From Gonocerus acuteangulatus (taxonomy: Eukaryota > Arthropoda > Insecta > Hemiptera > Coreidae): DNA of 64,000 nt. Of this stretch, positions 48,036 through 58,065 are shown one piece after another (positions within the stretch are counted from its first letter, which is position 1; every line of letters begins with the position of its first letter). The notes below the pieces were generated by a model that was not told where the DNA came from, did not search any database, and saw nothing but the letters and a program-made list of their open reading frames with translations. The DNA lies in assembly GCA_946811695.1 (NCBI GenBank), contig OX328131.1, forward strand, positions 9,191,326 through 9,255,325. Reading direction: 5' to 3'. The position numbers and the translations under genes were made by a program.

Positions 48036-48442
48036 TAAAACATCGAAAGAGTTAGTTTTTCTCTTTCGAACGAGCGATTGTATTCGTTTAACTCACTTTT
48101 TAATTGGTTGTTTTTTGTTTGAAATTGTATTTAACAATAAAATGAGTTTTTTTTAGTAAAATAAGGTAAAAGAAATATTGGTAATTGTGTTCTCTTATGG
48201 TGAACATTGAGAAGGCGGGAGAGTCATTTCCGCTTATGATACTGTCAGTGTCTGTTATGGCGCCTTAAATCTTCCTTTTTTTTTGTATTTTGTACGAAAA
48301 ATCAAAACCTACTAATAACTGCTTCTGTTGCTTACTAATTGTACTAGAGATATGAACCGAAATTCGGTAAGAGACGAATTTTCATCGAGTCGGATTTTTC
48401 CTACTTAATAAGTACATAGACTCAAAAAAAAAAGAAAAAAAA

Positions 48443-48960
48443 AGTAGTATTTTCCAAAGACAACATTAATATACTCTTATGTATTTCGACACGCTGAATC
48501 CGAATCCGGAGTCCGTTTCGCCCCAGAACGTCAGGTTTAAGGGCATATGATGGTCCAATTTCGTAAGTAGTCGTTAAAGAAGAAATAACCAGAGCTTCCG
48601 TGGTATTGAGAGTCGCTGAATTCGAATCCGTAATCTGTTTCACGTCATCAGCCAAAGGTTATTTCAAGGACAAATTTGTTTAGTGTCCAAATAATGAATC
48701 TGCAGTCAAAAATTCATTTTTGAAAAATAGACGTATATTTGCCCTTGCTTTTGTGCCGCTGTGCTGAAACAGACCTCGGATTCGAATTCAGCGACCCTTA
48801 AAACCATGGAAGCTCTAGTTATTTCTTCTTTAACGACTTCGTTAATGTGACCTTCAAATGTTCTTAAACCTGACGTACTGGACTGAAACGGACTCAGGAT
48901 TCGGATTCAGCGTGTCGAAATACGTAAGAATATATACTGGTGCCTTTGGAAAATACCAGT
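48443..48960. mobile_element. Foldback element with arms of about 210 bp
   Basis: Bases 48443-48652 mirror 48752-48960. Shared words in order are GTATTTTCCAAAG, TATTTCGACACGCTGAATCC, ACGTCAGGTTTAAG, GTCGTTAAAGAAGAAATAAC, AGAGCTTCC and GTCGCTGAATTCGAATCC. The spacer is about 100 bp. The phrase GAATCCGAATCCGG also occurs in the arms of the element at 42.4-43.1 kb, so the two may be related. The 77-residue minus frame at 48422-48655 is an arm read-through. Confidence 0.8.
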
Positions 48961-48984
48961 TTTTTTATTTTGTGCCTGGAAAGT

Positions 48985-49290
48985 GAAACTATCTGGAAAC
49001 AACTAAAATATAAGACGGTTGTGAGACAAATTAAATTTAAAAACCATTTGCTTCTACCTACCTTACATTTTTCTGAACTGCATTAGATCGGAAAAAGGAT
49101 CCCCGCACTTTCGTAGAGATATCTTGAAAAGAATTCTCAATTGGTGGATAAAGTTATTGTCTTTGGATGCAGACGATGCACAGTGGAGGCAAACGATATT
49201 TTGTGTTTCTAAAAAGGCTACAGCCTCTTATCCGGTTTCAATACATTTCTCTGTGATAGCGCCTTAAATCTTCCTTCTCATTATTTTTTT
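48985..49290 (+). repeat. Dispersed repeat G, copy 1
   Basis: 'ggaaacaactaaaa', CTACCTTACAT, GGATCCCCGCAC, 'gataaagttattgtc' and GATGCACAGTGGAGGCAAAC also occur, in order, at 51575-51800. The segment GCACAGTGGAG...GGCTACAGCCTC is the outer end of the long foldback elements at 54 and 59 kb, so repeat G probably supplies their termini. Confidence 0.6.
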
Positions 49291-49984
49291 TTACTTTGTG
49301 TGTCTGTGTAATTGTTGAAAAAAATCTTTAATTAAAAAAAAATCTATACAATTGAGTAATTATTGTGCGATGAGTAAAGAGATAAATAGATTGCGTGTCG
49401 GCAAGGAGGTAGAAATGTCTGAGGTGTACTTTCTATTCTACATAGAGATCAGCTTTCTTCCATTCCCTAGAACAGGAGAGATGGAGTATATATCTCCTAC
49501 CTCGCTGGATACTGTAGCATTGGAGAATGGTGTGGTTCTATTGAATATGTGTCAATAGAATTGTTATATCTGGGAGTTCTGTTTGGCTAATTCGGAAAAG
49601 TTAAGGAGTTTCTGACAAGGGAACTAGAATAGAATAGAATAAAATTTTATCTGTTAAAGATTTACAATCTTGTACAAATCATACATATATAAATAAAAAA
49701 TAACATTTCACCCACATGAGTCCGGTTAATCATAACTCTACAATTATTTGTAATAAAAAAACAAAAAACAAAAAGAACTAAATAATGATACTTCATTGCG
49801 TTTCAAATTATTTATCTTTACATTTTCAATAAACCACAAAAAATAAGAAGAATAACATAAAAGAAAAAGCAAAAAAAAAAAGAAAACAACCTTTATGAAT
49901 AGTAGAAGAAAATAAATGAAAAAACAAAACAAAACAAAAACAAAAAACAAAAACAAAAAAAGCGATTAATTGAACTGGCCATAG

Positions 49985-50125
49985 TCATAGAACTGGATTG
50001 TTGAGTGGATCATCATTGTTTAAAGATCTGAGTGAATTGGATGCTGACATAATGAAGCAGTAGATCTTGTTGAGTTTGTCGGCGTTATCTATTTCAAGTA
50101 TTTCTTGTATTTTGTGGATATCACT
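49985..50125 (-). pseudogene. LINE pol C-terminal tail
   Basis: The minus-strand frame reads SDIHKIQEILEIDNADKLNK, then IYCFIMSASNSLRSLNN, and ends at a stop (49985-49987). There is no start codon. It has the size and style of the final residues of Jockey- or CR1-like pol proteins (compare HIKTILQHFHNINIYHKI at 31.2 kb). Family assignment rests mainly on its position in the insertion. Confidence 0.45.
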
Positions 50126-50129
50126 TGGA

Positions 50130-50632
50130 GCAGAGAGAAATGGTCTTGGGAAATGGTATTCCATAAATCCCCTAGGATGAAGAAACTCGAGCCACTTTAC
50201 TGGCAGGATAAAAAGCTTGAATACACCAAGGCCTATACTTACTTAGGAGTACCTTTCACTTCCTCAGGAAAATTTAGTAAGACATCTCAACATTTTATTC
50301 AGAAGTCCTCTGTTGCCACGGGAAAAGTACTGGAGATTTTGCGAAAAGGCAGAAGTGATTCATGGGAAACAAAAACAGCTCTTTTCGATTCTATGGTGAC
50401 TTCAACCCTTCTCTACTCCTCTGAAATATGGAGTTTGAGATACTTGGATGCAATTGAAGTGGTGCAGCTGAAGTTCCTGAAGCAACTATTTAGGTGGCCA
50501 AGGAACACTGCCAACTACATTGTACGTCTCGAGACAGGCAGAAACACCTTGAGTGTCAGGGTTATGAAGAGAGTTATAAATTACTGGTATAAATTGGCGC
50601 TTATGCCTGAAGAGAGGTTACCAAGACTCTGA
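50130..50632 (+). pseudogene. LINE reverse transcriptase, thumb/C-terminal segment, truncated
   Basis: The open frame extends from about 50105, but recognisable sequence begins near 50150: VFHKSPRMKKLEPLYWQDKK, then YTYLGVPFTSSGKFSKT, then LFDSMVTSTLLYSSEIWSL, VVQLKFLKQLFRWPRNTANY and MKRVINYWYKLALMPEERLP. YLGV followed by a LLYSSEIW box and a FLK..F..P segment is the usual end of LINE reverse transcriptase domains. The catalytic YADD region is absent (5'-truncated). The ATG at 50105 belongs to the junction, and the stop at 50630-50632 lies in the target duplication. No function. Confidence 0.8.
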
Positions 50633-50668
50633 CAAGGGAACTATCCCAGGTGTATCTCACCCATGTTT

Positions 50669-50755
50669 TAGCGCGGTTCCTCCCTACCTCCATAGGGAGG
50701 AACCTCGCTTATAAGGTTGACATCACGACGCAATCCGGAAGTGCCCACTAGAAAA
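50669..50755 (-). repeat. Hairpin repeat H, copy 4
   Basis: 50675-50704 is a perfect 12-bp stem (GGTTCCTCCCTA and TAGGGAGGAACC) with a CCTCCA loop. CTTATAAGG and GACGCAATCCGGAAGTGC follow. It is the reverse complement of the copies at 3.2 and 25.3 kb. Confidence 0.7.
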
Positions 50756-50789
50756 TTACACGTTTCAGAACCCACATATTACCAAAATA

Positions 50790-51300
50790 ATAGTTCCTGA
50801 TAAATCTTTCTGAAATTTAAGGATTAAAAAAAATTAGACACGCATTTCTAAGTGGTAACTCGTCGATTTAAGGGCTGAAAATCACATTAAAATTCACTAA
50901 ATGAGTCAAATTTAGTTCTTAATTTCATTGTTATGATAAAAAAAAAATACTAGGTTGAAGTATTTCGGAGTTTCTAGAAAAAAATGTACATGAAAACAGG
51001 GAAATCTTTCTGAAAAATGTTCTTTAAAAAAAACTTAACAACTCAAAAAAAGATATTTTTTTAAAAATATTACAGATACAGATATACATATTTCAGCGTC
51101 TTTTTATAATAAACAAATTGCTGTTGTTTTGATTGAAATAATCAATCAAATAACTTCACGAGATATGAAAAAAACATTTTTGATGGTGAAATTTAAGGGT
51201 GATTTTCAGCACTTAAATCGACGAATTGCCACTTAAAGAAATACGCATCTAATATTTTTGATCCTTAAATTTCAGAAAGATTTTTTCATGAACTTTTTTT
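50790..51300. repeat. Inverted repeat of about 100 bp arms
   Basis: TCTTTCTGAAATTTAAGGAT, GTCGATTTAAG and GCTGAAAATCAC at 50798-50892 are mirrored at about 51190-51285. A further partial copy follows at 51360-51440. The spacer is AT-rich and non-coding. Confidence 0.7.
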
Positions 51301-51564
51301 CCAAAAACGCCAAAACAGTTCAACTTAGTTTTTTTTTCCTATATAATAATAATGTAAAAAAAAGAGGTTTTAGTGGTGAAGTTTAAGGATGATTTTCACC
51401 CTTGAATCGACGATTAGCAATAAAAAAAATATGTGTCTAATATTTGTTATTACAACATATAAAAAAAAAAAAAAAATGGCGAAATACACCCGGTTCCTTG
51501 TGAGTATATTGTGTCGAAGGGTTCCAAAGTCATCGGAATTTTCTAGAGAATTCTTACGAGGAGA

Positions 51565-51894
51565 AAGAAAAACTCATTGGAAACAACTAAAAAAAATAAT
51601 ATGAAGATTAAGAGAATATAAATAAAATTTCTAAACCATTTTCTTCTAACTACCTTACATCTATCTTGACTACATTAGATTGGGAACAGGATCCCCGCAC
51701 ATTAGTGGAGATATATTGAAAAGAACACTCAATTCGTTGATAAAGTTATTATCTATAGATGCAGAAAATGCACAGTGGGACCAAACGACATTTCGTTTTA
51801 GCACTTTCCTCCGAAGGAAAGTAGCTATTGAGGTTGCACTCATGACGGAATTTTTGAAAAATTTCTTCGAATCTTTATCGATCCTACCTAGTAG
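51565..51894 (+). repeat. Dispersed repeat G, copy 2, joined to repeat F start
   Basis: It matches 48985-49290 through GGATCCCCGCAC and GCACAGTGGGACCAAACGAC. It then continues with TTTAGCACTTTCCTCCGAAG and GAATCTTTATCGATCCTACC, which recurs at 62568-62660. The frame at 51680-51925 is not a gene. Confidence 0.6.
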
Positions 51895-52875
51895 CAGAGA
51901 TGGGCATAATTTTATTTATAGATAAAAATACGAATTTATTCGTACTACATATATTTGTGAATACGAATATAAATAAATTCGTACTTCATATATTTGTGAA
52001 TACGAATATAAATAAATTCGTATTCATAAGTGTGAATACGAATTTATTTTTATTCACATATATTAAATATAAAAATACAAATAAAATTTTATTCGCAAAT
52101 TTTTCTGTGAATAAAAATAAATTCACAGAAAAAATTGTAAATAATAAAAAAAAAGTGAATATTTACAAAAAATCAAGTGATTACAAAAAAAAATCACATT
52201 AATATATACGAATAAAAATTTATTCACATTATAATTTGTGAATAAACATTTATTCACAATAAAATTCGCAAATAAATTATGAATTTATTCGTATTATGAT
52301 GATATTACGAAAGTTATTGAAGGTAATTTTTTTTTTTTTCTTTTTATGGAGGTACAGATGACAAACTGTGTCCCCGCAGCATGGCTGGTGGTCCCGCGGC
52401 GGACTCCGGGTAAACAAAAAATCTAGGCGCTAATAACCTAGACGTTAAACGCCTTACAAAAAAAAAAAAAAAATCACCGTCAATAACTTTCGTAATATCA
52501 TCTTAATACGAATAAATTCATAATTTATTTGCGAATTTTATTGTGAATAAATTTTTATTCACAAATTATAATGTGAATAAATTTGTATTCGTATATTTTA
52601 ATGTGATTTTTTTTTGTAATCACTTGACTTTTTGTAAATATTCAAATTTTTTGTGATTATTTACAATTTTTTCTGTGAATTTATTTTTATTCGCAGAAAA
52701 ATTTGCGAATAAAATTTTATTTGTATTTTTATAGTTAATATATGTGAATAAAAATAAATTTGTATTCACACTTATGAATACGAATTTATTTATATTCGTA
52801 TTCACAAATATATGAAGTAGGAATAAATTCGTATTTTTATTTATAAATAAAATTATGCCCATCTCTGCCTAGTAG
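51887..52875. mobile_element. hAT-type foldback element, 8-bp target duplication
   Basis: CCTAGTAG at 51887-51894 and 52868-52875 flanks a 973-bp element. It starts CAGAGATGGGCATAATTTTA and ends with the reverse complement. A CAG(R)GNTGGGCA terminus and an 8-bp duplication are hallmarks of hAT elements. The inverted arms are very long (about 51895-52330 and 52455-52867) and made of AATTTATTCGTATTC-type words. No transposase. The related sequence at 62646-62690 is uninterrupted (CCTACCTAGTAGACACCG), which shows the empty site. The 100- and 80-residue Asn/Phe/Val-rich frames are arm read-through. Confidence 0.9.
52340..52472 (+). mobile_element. Possible SINE trapped in the hAT element
   Basis: The core of the foldback is GC-richer than its arms (GTCCCGCGGCGGACTCCGGG). 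It ends with GGCGCTAATAACCTAG, GTTAAACGCC and a run of 16 A. That tail resembles the 5S-SINE tail (GCACTAATAGCC...GCGCCGTTAAA plus poly-A). No promoter box was recognised in the head, so the call is tentative. Confidence 0.4.
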
Positions 52876-52921
52876 ACACCGAAAATGACCCCCGTTAAAA
52901 TTTATATATATCTATATATAC

Positions 52922-52990
<69 letters not shown>

Positions 52991-54046
52991 TGTTAACACG
53001 ATAGCGGCCAGAGTTTTTGTTTTTTCGTCACGAAACTTGGTGTATATCATTCAATTAGCAAACGATTGAACGAGTTCGTTAACCACCAAAGTCGGTCCAC
53101 CGGAAGGGTGGGTTTACCCCGAACCCAAAACACTAATTTGACTATGTCAGCCGTAATATTTCTTATATTTCAACGAAACTTGGTATTCGTAGTGGTAATA
53201 TAGAGAGAAAAGTGAGATATAAAAATGAACTAAATCGGTTGATTAGAAGGGGGGGGGGGGTTTACTCCGGACCTACAATACCAATTCGCCACTACCAGCC
53301 GTGATTTTTGGTATATTTCGACGAAACTCGGTATTCGTAGTGGTAATCCACAGGTAAATATGTGTTATAAAAATAAACTAAATCGGTTCATTACGAGGGG
53401 GGGTTTACTCCGGACCCACAATACCAATTCGCCACTACCAGCCGTGATTTTTGGTATTTTTCGACGAAACTCGGTAATCGTAGTGGTAATCTACAGGTAA
53501 ATATGTGTTGTAAAAATAAACAAAATCGGTTCATTAGAAGGGGGGGGGGGTTTACTCCGGACCCAAATTCCTAATATACTCAGACCGGTCGTAATTTCTG
53601 CTGTATTGTAACGAAACGCGGTATACGTCGTGGGTAACTCATGAGAAAGAAGTGTTGTAAAAATGAGCTGAATCGGTCAATCGGAAAGCGGGGGTTTAAT
53701 TTGTAATATATTTCAATAGAAAAGCCCGTCAGACGTAGTTTCACAAAGCCGCCGCAAGGAGCGCTTTCTACCACTAGAGTGACTGTATCCTGTTCCTGCG
53801 TTAGATCAAAATACGATAATATGAGGTTTTTTGTATTTATTACGTAGTGTAATAGGTACCATGTGTAAACATAACTCTGGAAGCAAATTAATATTTGATC
53901 AGTTACTCATTACAAATTTAAAAGAGAACTATTCATGTTTTTATTTTATTTATGTAGGATATTTTAAGCAAATTGTTCTGGAAAGCAGTCTACACTACCC
54001 AAATTCTGAGGAAAGTGCTTAGTTATGCAGCTCCTGCGTGACGGAC
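52868..54046 (+). repeat. Repeat F, longest copy, with internal ~145-bp repeats and G-runs
   Basis: It begins AGACACCGAAAATGACCCCC, then (TA)n (52917-52988) and TCTGTTAACACGATAGCGGC. About four units follow, 142-148 bp apart, each with AAATCGGTTCATTAGAAGG, a G-run of up to 10-12, TTTACTCCGGACC, CCACTACCAGCCGTGATTTT and CGACGAAACTCGGTATTCG. The 3' part ends CAGCTCCTGCGTGACGGAC. Copies lie at 62650-63690 (+) and 47625-48035 (-). No protein family is recognised in any frame. Confidence 0.75.
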
Positions 54047-54444
54047 TTTTTCAAAAAAAGCTGCAGTCTCTAAATATTAATTGATATCAATGCATTATTC
54101 TAAAATGAAAGCTAATCAAATTTAGAACAACTTCATCTAGCCAGAGTTTTCTTTTTAGAAGAAGAAGAAGAAATTCTTTATTTATAAAAATAGTGTGCTG
54201 CCCAAATGTTTTGGGATGCTATAAACACAGCTTACTTAACAATCTTACGAAAATTCATTTCAGTTGGTTAAAAAAAGGTTATTATATTAATTTGGAAAAA
54301 TGAATTTTGAAGATCTGTTTTAAATAAATAATTAATTTTAATATTAAACGAATTTTGATAATATTTTAAATGCAAAGAATTATACTGACAAGTTTGGCCA
54401 AATTTGGTGAAATGATTTTCGAAAGATTGACAAGCAGCTGGTTA

Positions 54445-54840
54445 GCTCCCGTATATATGATTATGGAGTATCCCCAGGGAATCTATCAAAATAGATTCCG
54501 CGAGGATAGATAGTTCCTTCGGGTCAACGCCTAAATCTTGCAAAAAGTCTTGCGTCTGTTTCGGAATCGCCCCTCTTGCTCTAAACCAAAGGCCTTCAAC
54601 TATGTATTTTCTTCGCCCGAATTTTTCTTCGAATTTTTCCTGGTAGAATTCTATACACTTGGTATAGATTTATATTTTTTCCTAATTAATTTCTTCTGCT
54701 TGGTGTGGATCGTTTGTCTCGTATCGCACAGTGGGGTCGATAATGTATGCTTCATTCGATTTATCTTTGAAGGCAATTATGTCGGCATACCTAGGACATC
54801 CGTCATCATCGACGCCATAAACCTCTTCAAAGCACGTAAA
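54445..54840 (-). pseudogene. LINE fragment with restriction-like endonuclease-type C-terminus
   Basis: The minus-strand reading is CFEEVYGVDDDGCPRYAD, IIAFKDKSNEAYIIDPTVRY, two in-frame stops, IYTKCIEFYQEKFEEKF, YIVEGLWFRARGAIP. The pattern of an acidic residue in a basic context, a short strand, then 'IID' (D about 15 residues later) resembles the PD-(D/E)xK endonuclease at the C-terminus of R2/R4-like LINEs. The plus-strand frame at 54538-54852 is its shadow. It is non-functional because of the stops and missing catalytic lysines that I cannot place. The family assignment is an inference. Confidence 0.45.
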
Positions 54841-54871
54841 TTCATTTTTTGAAGGAGATTAAATAAAGTCT

Positions 54872-55093
54872 AATTCACGGCTGACGCACGTACACCTCAT
54901 GACGAGACAGGACAGACCGACATGTGAAGTATGTAACACTCCACTGACAATAAAACACATCCTGACTGAATGTCGGTTGAGAGAAAACTATGACTTACCG
55001 GACAACATGACTTAACTACTCTCAGATAGAAGCCAGTATATAGACAAGATATACACATATTTAAAAAATACAAATATATTTAACAAACTGTGA
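54872..55093 (+). pseudogene. LINE pol C-terminus with CCHC knuckle
   Basis: The plus-strand frame reads LTHVHLMTRQDRPTCEVCNT, then PLTIKHILTECRLRENYDL, a stop, SQYIDKIYTYLKNTNIFNKL, and a final stop at 55091. C-x2-C-x8-H-x4-C is the knuckle that ends many LINE pol proteins after the RNase H or thumb region. It matches the tail at 31110-31250 in order. One internal stop (near 55013) and the missing 5' part make it a fossil. Confidence 0.7.
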
Positions 55094-55870
55094 CGATCTG
55101 TCTAACATTATTTGTACAGGTAATCTGAAAAGCAGATATATCTATCTTTGAGGATAACATTACACCAATCTATTTCAAGCATTAACTAAATCTGAACATA
55201 AACAATACAGACACAAACTAAACTGTTTGCTATGAACAAATTGCAGCATTAAATACATTTTAATTGGTAAATTACTGTGTAGCGAAAAACAATAACAAGC
55301 AATGTAGTAATAATGTGCAATATAAGTATATAGATAATGATAAGGAATAATGTAATAATAATAATGTGTAATATAAGTATATTTATAATAATAAGGAATA
55401 AATGTAATAATAATAATATTAATGAATAAAATAATTATATAGATATAATAATGTACGCTATAAGTCTGTAGATAATAATAATGTATAATGTATGTATAAT
55501 GTAAATATAAACAATATAGATATAGTGCAATAATATACGCATATGTATATATGTGTGTGTATGTGTATGAATTCTGTAATCATGTAATCATCATTTATTG
55601 TCAAATCATCATGTCTCCATTTATTGTTAAATCATCATTTATTGTAATCACTGTTATTATCATTTATGTAATCATCATTTATTGTCAAATCATCATATCT
55701 CCATTTATTGTTAAATCATCATTTATTGTAATCACTGTTATTATCATTTATGTAATCATCATTTATTGTGTAACTAATTTTGTAATCATGTAATCATCGT
55801 TTATTGTTATAGAGTATATCGCTAAAAACTGCGAAACTTTTAATAAATAAAAAAAAAATAAAATAAAAAA
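55094..55870 (+). mobile_element. AT-rich 3' UTR of the LINE at 54872
   Basis: It contains short repeats such as TAATAATAATGTGTAATATA and, at 55580-55800, two copies of a roughly 80-base unit (ATCATCATTTATTGTCAAAT, TTATCATTTATGTAATC). It ends TTTTAATAAATAAAAAAAAA, a polyadenylation-like tail. The 80-residue frame at 55551-55793 is repeat read-through. Confidence 0.5.
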
Positions 55871-56540
55871 TAAAATCTAAATAATTCACGAACTTTTACA
55901 ATTGAACTTCAAATAATATTTTATTTTTCATTTAGCTTAATATCAGTTCTGATATCGTTGAAATTAACCATTCAAATCCTGATTAGACTTGGGAAAATCA
56001 GACTGACACATCTTCATAAAAGGTACATTTATCTTAATTCAACAATGAGATTAATTGAAATAATATGACTTTTCAATTATTTGAAAATAGATTTTTTTTT
56101 CCCTAGACTAATCAGGATTTTAATGTCTAATTTTCACGATATTAGTGCTCATGTAAAGGTAGATGAAAATTAAAATATTATTTAATATTCAATTTTCTTG
56201 AATCATTTACACGAAATTTAATAAACAAGGGAAACAAAAAAGAAAAATCTGGCTAGACGAAATTGCTTTAAATTTTATAAGCTTTTATTTTTTAAAAAAA
56301 TCATTAAAATCGGTTAAGATTTAGAGGCTGTAGTCTTTTTTGAAACACGAAATGTCGTTTGGCTCCACTGTGCGATTCTCTAAAGTTCAAGAGTATGCTA
56401 CAGCAATATATGGGTTCACAAAATTTATTTATTTTCCCTACACGTTTCACACGTCGAGACTTACCATTATTTTAACTATTTCCACATCGAAGTAACCCTA
56501 CGATTTCGGAGTAGATTGTTTAATTCTCCACACACCGTAC

Positions 56541-56708
56541 TTTTTTTTACGGCTTATCAACGACTAGGCTATTAGCACTGGGCTGCCACCTTTTTACTGC
56601 CAATAGCACGTGGACGGTCACCCATTCAGGTACTGGCCACGGCCAACGTTGCTTAACTTCAGTGATTTATAGGAACCGGTGTATGTCACCATGGCCTTGG
56701 CCGTTGGC
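56541..56708 (-). mobile_element. 5S rRNA-derived SINE, full-length head
   Basis: Read from 56708 downward: GCCAACGGCC, GACATACACCGGTTCCTAT, CTGAAGTTAAGCAACGTTGG, CAGTACCTGAATGGGTGACC and GTCCACGTGCTATTGGC. This is 5S rRNA-like over its whole promoter region. The body AAAAAGGTGGCAGCCC and the tail GCTAATAGCCTAGTCGTTGA then AAGCCGTAAAAAAAA are non-5S. The head starts where genuine 5S rRNA starts, so this copy is close to full length. The core is partly deleted relative to the 35.7-kb copy. Confidence 0.82.
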
Positions 56709-57204
56709 ATGAAAAATCGGTCCACCTGAATAGGGGTTTAATTAGGAGCACAAATTTTTATTTTCCTCATATAAACCATATGTTTTGGTTCCTTGAAAAA
56801 AAAAAAAACTCGATGTACGTCGTGCCCAGGTAACGAGCTAATCAAGTGTGTTTTTACTTAGCGACCAAATTATATTTTTCATAATTGAAACAGCTGATAA
56901 TAAAAAATATATTTCCTTTTTCATTCAATCAAGAAAGGTGTTTTGTTGAGTGAAGTTTCGATTTACACAATTATAACAGGTAAGCTTTTTATACTTATTT
57001 ATCAGTTATTTAAAGTTCCTTACTAATATCTTGTGATATAAACAACTTTCTGAAATAAGTGCTGGGCCTTTTTGCGAAGTCCACATCCAGTTATTTTTAG
57101 TAGTGATTGAGGTGATTTCAAATACTTATTTTGATTACTATATTTATATCATACGGTTTCTAACTAACCCTTAGATAACCTGTATTTGTAATGGCCTAAA
57201 TGAA

Positions 57205-57425
57205 AATATTTATTTATTTATTTAAATTTTAACGTCAATTTATTATTAACTAGGAATTTTAGGACGGGTTATCTATAGGTTACCACCCTTTTCTAGCCAG
57301 GATAGGGCTGATGCATTTTCTTTTTTCTAAAGAAAAGCCACCACCCCTAGTGGGAATCGAACCCACGACCTTTGGCTCAGAGTGTTAAGTGCTCACGCCT
57401 TAACCCTCACGGCCATCGGGCCTCC
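57205..57425 (-). mobile_element. tRNA-derived SINE, family S1
   Basis: On the minus strand: an A-box-like TGGCCGTGAGG (57405-57415) and the exact B-box consensus GGTTCGATTCC (57353-57363) inside GTGGGTTCGATTCCCACTAG. The body follows: TCAGCCCTATCCTGGC, AGAAAAGGGTGGTAACCTAT, AGATAACCCGTCC. The tail is TTAAAATTTAAATAAATAAA. Acceptor-stem pairing is poor and there is no CCA or proper terminator, so it is not a functional tRNA gene. Bases 56709-57204 before it have no identified content. Confidence 0.85.
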
Positions 57426-57809
57426 AAAAAATGAAAATAAGAATAATATATTTAAGCAAGGAATATTTATTTATAAAAATGTTAATATTATTAAAAAAAT
57501 CAATAAAAAGATAAATTAATTACTATCTGAGATAAATGATACAATAGCTACGGGTGGTCTACATCTTGTCTTACAACATACTCATCTTTCATTTTTTTCT
57601 GAACAAAATAATTTCATTTCATGACCATTTGAACCATTTTCTTGTTCTATGTAATATTCCATTTTCTTGTAAGAACTCAAATGCCTTCTTTTTGGCAGGA
57701 ATATCTAAAGCTAATTTCAAAATATCCATTTTTCAATATCACTGTATTCATAAATAAAGGTTAATTCACTGTTTAAAAGGAAAAAAAAATAAATAAAAAA
57801 AAAAAATAT

Positions 57810-58048
57810 ATATTGCAGTAATATTTCTAAAGTGACACAACTCAAAATAAAACTCAACTGAAAATGTCTCTCATTAAGGCAGGAAGAGTGACACAAGTGC
57901 CCTCTGGTGTAGAAGCTCTGTAGCTAGGTACATACAGTTCTGATGGTTGATAAAGATATATTTACCATACCTTTCATAGTGCTAACTATGACGGTGTGAA
58001 TAAAACCGATTTGTGAGTTGTGTCACTTTAGAAATATTAACGCAATAT
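57810..58048. mobile_element. Short inverted-repeat element (about 239 bp)
   Basis: ATATTGCAGTAATATTTCTA then AAGTGACACAACTCA on the left is mirrored on the right (TGAGTTGTGTCACTTTAG then AAATATTAACGCAATAT), so the termini are about 35 bp with three mismatches. The interior is non-coding. A TA-type duplication is possible but ambiguous in the AT-rich flank. Confidence 0.7.
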
Positions 58049-58065
58049 GGGGGAAATACATTAAT

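Larger units (their letters stand above)
49611..50643. mobile_element. LINE insertion with inverted 5' part and 16-bp target duplication
   Basis: TCTGACAAGGGAACTA occurs at 49611-49626 and 50628-50643. Between them, the minus strand carries a LINE 3' end: the pol C-terminus at 49985-50125, then an A/T-rich tail toward 49627. The plus strand carries an upstream pol segment (50130-50627) that breaks off exactly at the right duplication. This is the geometry produced by twin priming. The plus-strand reverse transcriptase part and the minus-strand C-terminus would be in order in an unrearranged LINE. Confidence 0.7.
54047..56385. mobile_element. Long foldback element, copy 1 (degenerate), carrying LINE pieces
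   Basis: The left end (AGCTGCAGTCTCTAAAT, ATGAAAGCTAAT, CATCTAGCCAGAGTTTTC) is mirrored on the right (GAAAAATCTGGCTAGACG, TTAGAGGCTGTAGTC, AACACGAAATGTCGTTTGGC, CCACTGTGCG). Inside lie a minus-strand LINE fragment, a plus-strand LINE tail, and inner inverted sequences (AATCCTGATTAGACTTG / CTAATCAGGATTTTAATG) that recur at 61.2-61.7 kb. It is more diverged than the copy at 58590-62505. Confidence 0.6.

Noticed and set aside
54538..54852. 104-residue hydrophobic plus-strand frame
   Set aside because: Shadow of the minus-strand LINE fragment, which has recognisable motifs.
56581..56708. Functional 5S rRNA gene
   Set aside because: The 5S similarity is followed by a SINE body and poly-A-like tail, and the 5S portion has substitutions throughout.
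57340..57425. Functional tRNA gene on the minus strand
   Set aside because: The B box is perfect, but acceptor-stem pairing is poor and the sequence runs on into a SINE body found in two more copies.
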